A stretch of DNA of 64,000 nt from Vogesella urethralis (GTDB lineage Bacteria > Pseudomonadota > Gammaproteobacteria > Burkholderiales > Chromobacteriaceae): assembly GCF_007644045.2 (NCBI RefSeq), contig NZ_VMDW02000091.1, forward strand, positions 1 to 64,000. Direction: 5' to 3'. The first letter of the stretch is position 1, and every line of letters starts with the position of its first letter. The notes below the pieces were generated by a model. The model worked only from the letters and a program-made list of their open reading frames with translations, searched no databases and had not been told where the DNA came from. The translations under genes and the position numbers were made by a program. Shown in pieces: positions 44,942 to 52,854 of this stretch.

Positions 44942-47823
44942 TCGTCGCCCTCCAGTGCTGCGCTGGTCAGCACGTACACATTCACTGTGGTTGAGTTCAG
45001 CGCCTTGATACGTTTCTTGCGGGTACTGCGCTGCTTATTGCCGTCGGTATCCCCGGCCAACATCCAGCCGGCACCGATCAGGGAGCGGGCAGCGGCCAGG
45101 GTCTGAAACCCCTTGCACAGCTCTTTCTTGAACGGCTCCGACAGTACCCAGAATTGCAGCTCGCCGGCCTCGTCGGTGTAACGGAAGCCTGCCCGGTTGT
45201 GATGGCGTGCCATCGATTCCGGGTCTGCATCATGGTCAGGGAAGCGGGTAGACCCGTGCGCCTGCATGAAGGCGGCCACCTGGGCGAACAAGGCGCGGTC
45301 ATCAGCGGCAAGGCCGGTATTGTTCTCGGCCAGCCATTCACGGAAGCACTGCCGGGCGGCGCGGTACGCTTCACCAGGTGCCCAGCCTGTCACGCCGTAG
45401 CGGGTGGCCAGCTCACCGGCAAAGGCCACCAGGGCGAAGCGGGCCGCTACCCGTCCGATTTCCTCGGCTGCCCCTTTGGGCACACCCAGATTGCCGATAA
45501 TGGCGGTCACGCTCTCGCGCACATTGGCCCGGATGGTTTCCTGCTCGGCCCCACTGGTCAGCTGCTGCAGGAAGGCTTGCCCGGCTGTGCCGTAATACTG
45601 GCGGGTGTGGGCCTTCATGGCGTCGGCAAAAGCTTGGCCGTTGGGGTGGTGGTGTAGCTGCTCCAGCGTGCCCATACCAGCCCCGGCATCAGCAGGGATG
45701 GCGGGTAAGCGGGCCATCTGGCCACCCTTGGCGGTTTTGCCGGCCTCGGCCATGTGCTGGGCCAGGTCGATTTCGCCGGCAGACAGCAGCATCACGCGCC
45801 ATGTTTGCGCTGGGCGGTTGCCGCCTTCCTTGGTCATACGGGCCTTGGCCTGGCCGTTGGCGATCAGGTAGGCCGCACCCCCGGCGTCTGTCGCGGCGAT
45901 CTGGGCGAGTTCGTCCAGTATCAGCAGGCCATCGTTACGGCCAAGGCAAAGCGCCTCCAGGCCGTTCTGCGTGGTGCGCCACTTCTTGGCGAAGCGGTCA
46001 GGGCTGCCCCATACGCTGGCGGCAGGGTCCAGCAGCGTGGACGTTTTGCCCTTGCTGGTGGTGCCCACGAAGTGGAAGCCCCCGCCCGACTCGCCGGCCA
46101 TGTCTGCCAGCACACCAGCAAAGGCCACGGCAATGGCAAACACAATGCGGCTGTTACCCGCTGCCGGGCCGGCAATGTGCTGCTGCCACTCGGCCAGGGT
46201 GCCGGCGTGGTCAAAGTCGCCACTGTCCGCCCCCTGATAGATCACGCCCTCGCCCTCCTGCTCGCCATAGACAGCGGCAGGCAGCACATAGCGCAGATCA
46301 TGCCAGCCGATACGGGACACGCAGCGCAGGCGGGTGGCGGACTCGGGGCGATGGGTCAGCACGTAATCCACCAGCTTTTGCCGGGCCTTGCCGTTGGTGG
46401 AGATGGTCAGCCCACCCCGCGCCAGTTCACGCCGGAATTCTGCCGTGTCGCTGGCGGCCAGCATTTCGACCGGGCAAGCCCACTGGTGCGGGTGGCCGTC
46501 GTTGTCCTGCCAGGCCAGCAGGCGGCCCCAGTTGCTCTGATTGGCGTCGCGGGTTTCGCCCAGAATGTAGAGGGGTGCAGACAGCCACCACAGCTTGTCC
46601 TTGTCCTTGCCGTCGTCGGATGGCTCGCACCAATACACCCCGTCACGCTGGCCGGGGATACCCTCCGACACGAAGAACGGGGAGTCACCTTGCGGCGTTT
46701 GCGGGCTGATTTCGTCCGAAAAGTGGGAACGCTCGGGAGTGGGAACAGAAAAGTGGGAACGGCTGTCAGCCTTATCTGGCAAGGCTTCTAGCGTTTCTGT
46801 TCCCACTGTTCCCACTGTTCCCACCATTTTTAAGTCACCCCGGAGAACGTGCTTTTTGACCTCTTCCAGCCCGGCCAGCTGGTGCAGGTCGTTGTAGTCG
46901 CTTGGCGCTTTGCCATGCTGCTGGCGGTACTGCTCGGCCTGTTCCTGGGTGAATACCGGCACCACCGAACGGCCACGGCCCTGCAGCAGCTCGGCAGCGC
47001 GGCTGGCCGCTTTCTGGCCGGTCAGGCTTTCGTCTGTATCACCGCACACCAGCACCTGCACATCCAGCGGCAAGGCACTGGCCAGCCGGCCCGCGATCGT
47101 CACCAGGTTGTGGGCGTTGAAGGCCACCACCACCGGCAAGCCCGTGGCTTGGTGCAAGGTGCAGCCCGTGGCCCAGCCTTCGCACAAAAGAACGGTTTCC
47201 GTATCTTTGAGCCTGCCCAAGGCCAGCGAGGCACCTTTGACCTGGCCACCCGTCAGGAAACGCTTACCGCCATCGGCGCCAATGATCTGCAGGTTGACCA
47301 GCTCACCGCCGTCCCGTAGCGGGATAAGCAGCATGTCGCGCAGCTGGGCCGCGCCCTTGGGCTGGATACCCTTGGCCTGCAGGTAGGTGTGTTCGCTGCT
47401 GACAGCATGGCCACGCCCCCACAGGTTGGCCGCTTTCTGCCGGGCGGCGTCCCGCTGCTGCTGGGCCAGCGCCTCGGCCTCTGCCTGGGCGGCCTGCCGG
47501 TCGGCCTCGATCTTGGCTCGCTCCTCGGGGCTGGGCGGCTGGTAAGGCGCGGTCGGGCGGTAGCCGTTCTGGATGGCCTCGGCAAACAAGCTGGCAATGG
47601 TGATACGCCCGGCAGGCTTAATACTCTTCCAGACAGATCGTGCTGCCTTGGGCTGGTAGTTGTCGGCGGTGCGGCTCCAGTCATCCCAGATGGGGAAACC
47701 GGCCTCGCCCAGCTCCGATTTCACGGCCATGCCGTGCATTACCCACTTGTCGCGGTCGTGGGCGTCTAGGTAAGCCAGTGCAGCGCGGATATCGTCGCCT
47801 GGCGCTCGGTACGGGGCATTCAT
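44938..47823 (-). CDS. Primase-helicase (PriCT-2, Toprim, DUF927)
   Basis: A 961-residue replication protein. Residues 1-90 resemble PriCT-2 ('IRAALAYLDAHDRDKWVMHGMAVKSEL'). About 205-300 form a Toprim-type domain ('TVLLCEGWATGCTLHQATG...VLVCGDTDESLTGQKAA'). About 390 onward is the DUF927 helicase-like domain with Walker A 'GTTSKGKTS' and a 'GLLILDELAQI' Walker B. This is the layout of satellite and plasmid alpha-type primases. It starts at ATG 47823 overlapping the preceding stop; an upstream extension is rejected. It probably drives autonomous replication from the iteron clusters. Confidence 0.85.
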   Translation of the reverse strand: MNAPYRAPGDDIRAALAYLDAHDRDKWVMHGMAVKSELGEAGFPIWDDWSRTADNYQPKAARSVWKSIKPAGRITIASLFAEAIQNGYRPTAPYQPPSPEERAKIEADRQAAQAEAEALAQQQRDAARQKAANLWGRGHAVSSEHTYLQAKGIQPKGAAQLRDMLLIPLRDGGELVNLQIIGADGGKRFLTGGQVKGASLALGRLKDTETVLLCEGWATGCTLHQATGLPVVVAFNAHNLVTIAGRLASALPLDVQVLVCGDTDESLTGQKAASRAAELLQGRGRSVVPVFTQEQAEQYRQQHGKAPSDYNDLHQLAGLEEVKKHVLRGDLKMVGTVGTVGTETLEALPDKADSRSHFSVPTPERSHFSDEISPQTPQGDSPFFVSEGIPGQRDGVYWCEPSDDGKDKDKLWWLSAPLYILGETRDANQSNWGRLLAWQDNDGHPHQWACPVEMLAASDTAEFRRELARGGLTISTNGKARQKLVDYVLTHRPESATRLRCVSRIGWHDLRYVLPAAVYGEQEGEGVIYQGADSGDFDHAGTLAEWQQHIAGPAAGNSRIVFAIAVAFAGVLADMAGESGGGFHFVGTTSKGKTSTLLDPAASVWGSPDRFAKKWRTTQNGLEALCLGRNDGLLILDELAQIAATDAGGAAYLIANGQAKARMTKEGGNRPAQTWRVMLLSAGEIDLAQHMAEAGKTAKGGQMARLPAIPADAGAGMGTLEQLHHHPNGQAFADAMKAHTRQYYGTAGQAFLQQLTSGAEQETIRANVRESVTAIIGNLGVPKGAAEEIGRVAARFALVAFAGELATRYGVTGWAPGEAYRAARQCFREWLAENNTGLAADDRALFAQVAAFMQAHGSTRFPDHDADPESMARHHNRAGFRYTDEAGELQFWVLSEPFKKELCKGFQTLAAARSLIGAGWMLAGDTDGNKQRSTRKKRIKALNSTTVNVYVLTSAALEGDE
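46723..46824. repeat. Iteron cluster 2: six GTGGGAAC boxes, mirror image of cluster 1
   Basis: Direct copies at 46723, 46739 and 46753 (16- and 14-base steps) and inverted copies at 46799, 46808 and 46817 (9-base steps). The reverse complement aligns with cluster 1 over roughly 110 bases. It lies inside the primase gene, between the Toprim and DUF927 parts. Confidence 0.9.
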
Positions 47824-48125
47824 GCGGCACCCCCTTGCTGGTCGATCTGGGCCATTAGCTGGCTGAGTTTGTGGCACACGGCGATATCGTCAGCCACAGC
47901 AGCCGCTGCTGCTGCATAGCAGGCCACCACTACCAGAAAGCCACGCCGGCTATCTGGTGGCAAACCGTTCAGGGCGTCGGCCAGCCAGTACGGCGTTACC
48001 GCTTCACCGGCTCGTGCCTGGGCGCGGATACGGTCTAGCACTTCAACAGCCAGGGCCGCACCGCAGCGATACGCCGGCAAGCCGGTGGCCTTGCCCGCTG
48101 GCAGGGCAATCAGTTTCTTGTCCAT
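47820..48125 (-). CDS. Small hypothetical element protein
   Basis: Unrecognised 101-residue protein, largely helical and Ala-rich ('AVEVLDRIRAQARAGEAVTPYWLADALNGLPPDSRRGFLVVVACYAAAAAAVADD'). It is coupled by ATGA to the primase gene and follows the duplicated-repeat gene by ten bases. Possibly a replication accessory factor by position only. Confidence 0.5.
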   Translation of the reverse strand: MDKKLIALPAGKATGLPAYRCGAALAVEVLDRIRAQARAGEAVTPYWLADALNGLPPDSRRGFLVVVACYAAAAAAVADDIAVCHKLSQLMAQIDQQGGAA

Positions 48126-48135
48126 GTTGTTACCT

Positions 48136-48519
48136 CTACGGCAGGGGCGTGGCAGGCGTAACGGCCTGCTGCTGGGTCAGGGCTTGGGCGAGGGCAGCCA
48201 GTAGTGTGCTGGTGTCGCCTACGCGCTCCAGGTGAATGCTGCTGTCAGCGAAGGCCGTCAGGGTGACGATGGCCGCAGGCCGGGTAATACCGGGGCGGCG
48301 CAGGGGCAAGGCGACCTGCTTAATCGCCTGCTTTTGGGCAAGGATGCGGCACAGCACGTCCTGCATGGCGTCAAGGTCGCCATCCCGCTGGATGCTGACA
48401 TGGCCATCAGCAAAGGCGGTCAGGGTGATGGCTGCCACCGGCTGGGGCTTCATGGTGATAACAGCTACTGGGGCAAGGGTGGCGGCGACAGTTACGCCGC
48501 TGGCGGTGGTGGTGTTCAT
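48136..48519 (-). CDS. Small protein with an internal duplication
   Basis: A 127-residue protein. Two similar units of about 40 residues can be aligned: 'AAITLTAFADGHVSIQRDGD' with a following Leu/Gln-rich helix, and 'AAIVTLTAFADSSIHLERVGD' with a similar helix. Each looks like a beta hairpin plus helix. Function unknown. A GGAGGTGA site precedes ATG 48519, which overlaps the upstream stop. Confidence 0.55.
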   Translation of the reverse strand: MNTTTASGVTVAATLAPVAVITMKPQPVAAITLTAFADGHVSIQRDGDLDAMQDVLCRILAQKQAIKQVALPLRRPGITRPAAIVTLTAFADSSIHLERVGDTSTLLAALAQALTQQQAVTPATPLP

Positions 48520-49067
48520 GCTTTCACCTCCGACACGGTGAAACCCTGGGCAGCGGGGGCAATGGCCACGCGCTTGCCTTGCGACACCAGCAGACGCGCC
48601 ATAGCGCATGCCTGGGCATGGGTCGGTACGGTAGATACAGGAACAGAGAAAACAGGGAACAGGGCGCGAACGACGCGCAGGGCGATGCTAGGCATGGTGG
48701 CCTCCTCTACGAGCTGATAACCCGACTCCTCGCCGCCAAGCAGGGAGGCAGGCACGTGGCAGGGTTGGCGGACCGGCATAGAGGAACCGGCGCGTGCAAG
48801 CACGCCCCCACCACGGCCCGCCATAGAAAAGGGCGCACCAATGGTGTTACGGACGGACATAAAAATAGCCGCAAGGCGGCTGTCCGCCTCTATGTTCGGG
48901 CCGCCAAGCCCGGTGCCGCTATTGAACGGCACGGGGGCATTATGGCGCTGCTGGTGTGGGGTGGCAAGCCAGTGCTGCAGACGGATGGGGGCAAGAGGCA
49001 CGGGCATGCAGGCCAGTGCCAGACGGCCCAGCCAGGTAACAGCGGTAGTGCAAGGCAAGGTAGCCAT
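48516..49067 (-). CDS. Ash/Icd-like satellite protein
   Basis: A 183-residue reading whose ATG overlaps the alpA stop (TAATG). The central 'SVRNTIGAPFSMAGRGGGVLARAGSS' segment and short helical tail recall Ash and Icd-like proteins, small products of P4-type satellites sometimes annotated as division inhibitors; I base this on pattern memory only. A strong GAGGAGG site before an internal ATG at 48695 would make a 59-residue product from the same frame, so both long and short forms may exist. Low-complexity composition limits confidence. Confidence 0.45.
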   Translation of the reverse strand: MATLPCTTAVTWLGRLALACMPVPLAPIRLQHWLATPHQQRHNAPVPFNSGTGLGGPNIEADSRLAAIFMSVRNTIGAPFSMAGRGGGVLARAGSSMPVRQPCHVPASLLGGEESGYQLVEEATMPSIALRVVRALFPVFSVPVSTVPTHAQACAMARLLVSQGKRVAIAPAAQGFTVSEVKA

Positions 49068-49288
49068 TACGCGGCCTCCTTGCGGCTGGCGGCCTGCTCG
49101 GCAATCCAGGTGTTCACTTCACTTTCCAGCCAGGCAACAGCGCGGCCACCCAGCTTTACCGGCTTGGGGAAAGTAGGATCGTAGTCATTGGGGCGTTTGG
49201 GATTGGGGGTAATGCGGGCATAGATGGCACTTTTACCAAGCCCGGTCTTGCAGATCAGTTGCGGCAAGCGCAGCAGGGTGTCATTCAT
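49067..49288 (-). CDS. AlpA-family transcriptional regulator
   Basis: A 73-residue MerR-like winged-helix protein: 'LLRLPQLICKTGLGKSAIYARI...PTFPKPVKLGGRAVAWLESEVNTWI', the AlpA signature. AlpA/Vis-type proteins activate excision and control replication genes of P4-like elements. It is the first gene of the leftward operon. A hairpin CCGTCAA / TTGACGG (49384-49407) lies about 100 bases upstream and could be its operator or a terminator for the integrase gene. Confidence 0.85.
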   Translation of the reverse strand: MNDTLLRLPQLICKTGLGKSAIYARITPNPKRPNDYDPTFPKPVKLGGRAVAWLESEVNTWIAEQAASRKEAA

Positions 49289-49587
49289 CAGAGGCAACTC
49301 CTTTTCGTGGGCGCAGTGGCGCTTTGAAAAAAAATGCCTCCTCTGAATAGAGGGCTTATTTATTGGGCCATGCAGTGCAAGCCCCGTCAACACCTATACT
49401 TTGACGGGTGTACCGTAATGTGCCGCAATGTGTAGCAGCGTGCCGTGTCGTGCGATATCACCACGTATCAGGAAGGCCGCAGACGTCCGCAAACGTCCGG
49501 CATCACTTTTTCCTTACTTGTATCTGATATGCAACACTCCGCAGACCTTAACGAACCCATACAGACCATTGCGGAACTCATGTCAGC

Positions 49588-50805
49588 CTATGCACTACGG
49601 AAAAGCGGTATCACCTCAGCGCCCTGTACCGCTGACTGCACAAAGTCAGCCCATGCCTGCATGATGGTCTTGCGCTGCTCGGCATACTCGGCCCGGTTGT
49701 ACACACCCTTGATACCCACGATCTTGTGAGCCAGTGCCTTTTCGATGGCATCAGACGGGTGCCCCATTTCGTGCAGATGGGTGGATGCGGTACGGCGGAA
49801 GTCGTGCAATACGAAGTGCTGCACATCCAACGACAAGGCCCGCACTGCCTGATTTAGTGTGCTGCTGGCAATCGGGCGATCTTCCATGCCCCTGCTAGAT
49901 GGAAACAAATACACGGAACGGCCAGCCAGGTGGTGCAGCTCCTGCAACAAGGCAATGGCCTGGCGTGACAGGTACACACGGTGCGGCCTGTCTTTCTTCA
50001 TGCGTTCAGCTGGGATATCCCACACCCCCGCATCTAAATCGACCTCATCCCAACGGGCCTCGGTCAACTCGGTTTTCCTCACCATCGTAATGGCCAGCAG
50101 GTGCAGTGCCAGCTTGAGGCTACGCCGTATATCCGACGCATACACACCGCGCAGTACCTGGCCCACCTCCTCGGCAGACAACACACGGGTACGGCTTTCC
50201 TCGCTGGCGATAAAGCGAGCAACCAGTACGCCCGCAGGGTTGGTATCAACCACCTGGCGAGCGATAGCGTAGTCGTACATGCGCTTGAGGACATTGCGGG
50301 CTAGCAAGGCCATCTTGGGCGAGCCACGCGACTTGATGCGGTCGCACAGCTCCAGCACGTCAGCCGGCTTCACATCGGCCAGCGGCATGCCACCCAGCCA
50401 CGGCAGCACGTCCTTTTCCATGATGCGTGTCATGGTGCGTTGGTAGCTTGCTGACTTATCGGGCAACTGCTGCCCCAACCATTCGGCAGCAAAAGCAGCA
50501 ACGGTGTTTAGACGCTCGGTTTTGGCCTCCTGTACAGCACGCTTGGGCGACTCACCACGCGCCACCAGGGCGGCCCACTCATCACGCTGTTTGCGGGCAG
50601 CAGACAGACTGATTTCCGGGTACGGGCCAATTGTCAGGGCAGCTTGGCGTACGCCGTGCAGCTGGTAGCGATAACGCCAAATCTTGGCACCACTGGGCAT
50701 CACTTCCAGTAGCAGGCCGCTGGTGTCGCTTACCCGATACCGCGCCACCTTCGGTTTCAGCGCCTTGATAGCAGTATCGGTAAGGGGTTTTGCTTGACGT
50801 GCCAT
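49588..50805 (-). CDS. Tyrosine recombinase integrase, P4 type
   Basis: A 405-residue integrase. The N-terminal DUF4102 arm-binding domain ('LTDTAIKALKPKVARYRVSDTSGLLLEVMPSGAKIWRYRY') is followed by the core-binding domain. The catalytic domain carries Arg ('MVRKTELTEARWDEVDL'), 'LHDFRRTASTHLHEMG' (His-x-x-Arg) and the Tyr nucleophile in 'GVYNRAEYAEQR'. It reads away from the attachment site, with about 490 bases of arm-site repeats between. Intact, so the element may still excise. Confidence 0.93.
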   Translation of the reverse strand: MARQAKPLTDTAIKALKPKVARYRVSDTSGLLLEVMPSGAKIWRYRYQLHGVRQAALTIGPYPEISLSAARKQRDEWAALVARGESPKRAVQEAKTERLNTVAAFAAEWLGQQLPDKSASYQRTMTRIMEKDVLPWLGGMPLADVKPADVLELCDRIKSRGSPKMALLARNVLKRMYDYAIARQVVDTNPAGVLVARFIASEESRTRVLSAEEVGQVLRGVYASDIRRSLKLALHLLAITMVRKTELTEARWDEVDLDAGVWDIPAERMKKDRPHRVYLSRQAIALLQELHHLAGRSVYLFPSSRGMEDRPIASSTLNQAVRALSLDVQHFVLHDFRRTASTHLHEMGHPSDAIEKALAHKIVGIKGVYNRAEYAEQRKTIMQAWADFVQSAVQGAEVIPLFRSA

Positions 50806-50819
50806 GCTTCACGCTCCTT

Positions 50820-51188
50820 TAGGTACACAGATTGGTACACACAAAATCCGGCTGTAAGCCTTGCCAGTACTGGGTTTCTCACACCAGCAGTAGCGCCAGG
50901 CATGCCACAAACGGCCCAAAACTGGGGATATTTCGGCCTGATGGCAGCGTCTGGGCCATAGCTGTGTACCTAAAACAGGCCCGTTTCGGGGTAATCACGT
51001 CCTTTAGGTACACGGGATAGGTACACAGGAAAAATCCCAGAATCTAAGCCAGCAAAGGCTTGTAGCACTATCCGGTGCCGGAAAATGGCCCCCTCACAAA
51101 AACAGGCCATTCAGAATGTAGTAACGGCATTGTTTTAGGTACACACGAACACCAGCCAAAGTGCTGTGTGTACCTAAGTGTGTACCTA
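50820..51188. repeat. Right arm-type repeat array TAGGTACAC
   Basis: Exact 9-mers TAGGTACAC or its complement at 50820, 50964, 51005, 51018, 51136, 51168 and 51180, plus one variant near 50833. These lie between integrase and attR. The 494-base stretch holds no gene. Confidence 0.85.
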
Positions 51189-51235
51189 AAACTTGCGGAA
51201 GTCCACGAACCTTAGCGAACCCTAACAAACGAAAA

Positions 51236-51255
51236 AGCCCCGACTGGCGGGGCTT
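51236..51255 (-). terminator. Current mnmE terminator
   Basis: AGCCCCG-ACTGG-CGGGGCT followed on the minus strand by TTTTTCG. It lies 45 bases beyond the mnmE stop and belongs to the inserted element's copy of the gene end. Confidence 0.85.
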
Positions 51256-51299
51256 CTTTAGGGGCATGCGGACGTTAGCAAACCTCCGCGAACATGATT

Positions 51300-51317
51300 T
51301 TATTTTCCGATGCAGAA
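51300..51317. other. attR at the mnmE 3' end
   Basis: TTATTTTCCGATGCAGAA, complementary to the last codons of mnmE (FCIGK-stop). It strongly resembles the 18-bp site that SGI1 uses in trmE. Confidence 0.75.
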
Positions 51318-52652
51318 ACGGCTGAAGATGACGCCCAGCAGGTCGTCGGGGGTGAACTTGCCGGTGATTTCCGACAGGTTGTTCTGCGCCATGCGCAGCT
51401 CTTCGGCAAAGATTTCCACCATCTGCCAGTCGGCTTCGGCCAGCGCCAGGTGGTCGGCAGCGCGGGCGATGGCGTCCAGGTGGCGTTCGCGCGCCAGGAA
51501 CACGCCTTCGCTATCGCCGCTGTAGCCGATCATCTCCAGCAGCAGTGCGCGCAGGGCGTCCACGCCGGCGTGGGTACGCGCCGACAGGTGCACCACCGGG
51601 TGGCCGTCCTGCTCGCTGCGGCCAACCTCGCCACCGGACAGGTCCACCTTGTTGAACACGTGCACGCGCGGCAGGCGTGGCGGCAGCTTGTCCAGAATGG
51701 CTTGTACCTCGGGCACGATGCCATCGCGGCTGTCGATCAGCAGCAGCGCCACGTCGGCACGCTCTACCGCCTGCCAGGTGCGCTCGATGCCGATCTTTTC
51801 TACCACGTCGTCGGTGTCGCGCAGGCCGGCGGTATCGATGATGTGCACCGGCACGCCATCGATAACGATCTCCTCGCGCACGGTATCGCGGGTGGTGCCG
51901 GCAATGTCGGTGACGATGGCAATGTCGTCGCCGGCCAGCGCGTTCATCAGGCTGGATTTACCGACGTTGGGTTGCCCCACCAGCACCACGTGCATGCCCT
52001 CGCGCAGCAGCGCGCCCTGCTTGGCGGTTGCTTGCACCTGCTGCAGTTGGCCGCGCAGGCGGCGCAGGCGGCCGACGGCGTCGGCTTTTTCCAGGAAGTC
52101 GATGTCTTCCTCGGGGAAGTCCAGCGTGGCTTCCACCAGCATGCGCAGGTTGATCAGCTCGTCCACCAGGCCATGGATCTGGTTCGAGAACGCCCCCTTC
52201 AGCGACTTCAGCGCGCTCTTGGCGGCGCTTTCGCTGGCAGCGTCGATCAGGTCGGCCACGCTTTCGGCTTGCGCCAGGTCCAGCTTGTCGTTCAGGAAGG
52301 CGCGCTTGGTGAACTCGCCCGGCTCGGCCAGGCGTGCACCCAGCTGCAGGCAGCGGCTGACCAGCATTTTCATCACCACCGGGCCGCCGTGGCCTTGCAG
52401 CTCGATGACGTCTTCGCCGGTAAAGCTGTTGGGGCCGGGGAAGTACAGCAGCAGGCCGTTATCGATGGCGCTGCCGTCGGCGGCGTAAAAATCGGTGTAG
52501 GTGGCGTAGCGCGGGCGCGGCGTTTTGCCGCCGCTGATGGCCTGGGCAAAGGGCAGCAGGTCGCGGCCGGACACGCGTACCACCCCCACGCCGCCGCGAC
52601 CGGGGGCAGTGGCAATGGCGCAGATGGTGCTGGGGGTGTAGCTGAGACTCAT
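51300..52652 (-). CDS. mnmE: tRNA modification GTPase MnmE
   Basis: A 450-residue GTPase that, with MnmG, modifies U34 of certain tRNAs. The folate-binding N-terminal domain opens '[14 protein letters not shown]'-like (here '[22 protein letters not shown]'). The GTPase motifs are 'GQPNVGKSS', 'DIAGTTRD' and 'DTAGLR'. The C-terminal zinc/potassium-site end 'FCIGK' is intact despite the adjacent insertion. AAGGAA precedes ATG 52652. It has a terminator between it and yidC, so it needs its own promoter. Confidence 0.95.
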   Translation of the reverse strand: MSLSYTPSTICAIATAPGRGGVGVVRVSGRDLLPFAQAISGGKTPRPRYATYTDFYAADGSAIDNGLLLYFPGPNSFTGEDVIELQGHGGPVVMKMLVSRCLQLGARLAEPGEFTKRAFLNDKLDLAQAESVADLIDAASESAAKSALKSLKGAFSNQIHGLVDELINLRMLVEATLDFPEEDIDFLEKADAVGRLRRLRGQLQQVQATAKQGALLREGMHVVLVGQPNVGKSSLMNALAGDDIAIVTDIAGTTRDTVREEIVIDGVPVHIIDTAGLRDTDDVVEKIGIERTWQAVERADVALLLIDSRDGIVPEVQAILDKLPPRLPRVHVFNKVDLSGGEVGRSEQDGHPVVHLSARTHAGVDALRALLLEMIGYSGDSEGVFLARERHLDAIARAADHLALAEADWQMVEIFAEELRMAQNNLSEITGKFTPDDLLGVIFSRFCIGK

Positions 52653-52797
52653 GGGGGTTCCTTGGATTCTGTGGCCACGAAAGCCACGAAAAGACACCCA
52701 AAGACGCGGCATCAGGCAGACGCTGACAGGCGGCTTTCGTGTTCTTTCGTGGGGTTCGTAGCTGATGGCATTGTAGCTCGCCGTGCGGGCCGGGCAG

Positions 52798-52824
52798 CAA
52801 AAAGCCCGGCCAGAAGGCCGGGCT
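52798..52824 (-). terminator. Terminator after yidC
   Basis: AGCCCGGCC-AGAA-GGCCGGGCT followed on the minus strand by TTTTTGC. A copy of the 11-mer repeat sits between it and the yidC stop. Confidence 0.85.
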
Positions 52825-52854
52825 GTGATTCTACCGTACAAGGTTGGCCGCAGA

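Larger units (their letters stand above)
42506..51317. mobile_element. 8.8-kb integrative element (P4-type satellite-like) at the mnmE 3' end
   Basis: The element carries a tyrosine integrase, an AlpA-type regulator, an Ash/Icd-like protein, a primase-helicase and small coupled genes, and no structural phage genes. It lies between an intact mnmE end and a displaced, diverged copy of that end. Direct repeats of about 80 bases (terminator through GATGCAGAA) bound it at 42446-42523 and 51236-51317. Composition is near that of the host, and two exact copies of the host's 11-mer lie inside, arguing for long association with related hosts. Whether it is mobile now is unknown. Confidence 0.8.

Noticed and set aside
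44772-46824. CRISPR array
   Set aside because: Boxes are only 8 bases, occur in both orientations, have no spacers of constant length, and lie in genes without cas neighbours.
42506-51317. Full prophage or insertion sequence
   Set aside because: No capsid, tail, terminase or lysis genes and no transposase or terminal inverted repeats were seen.
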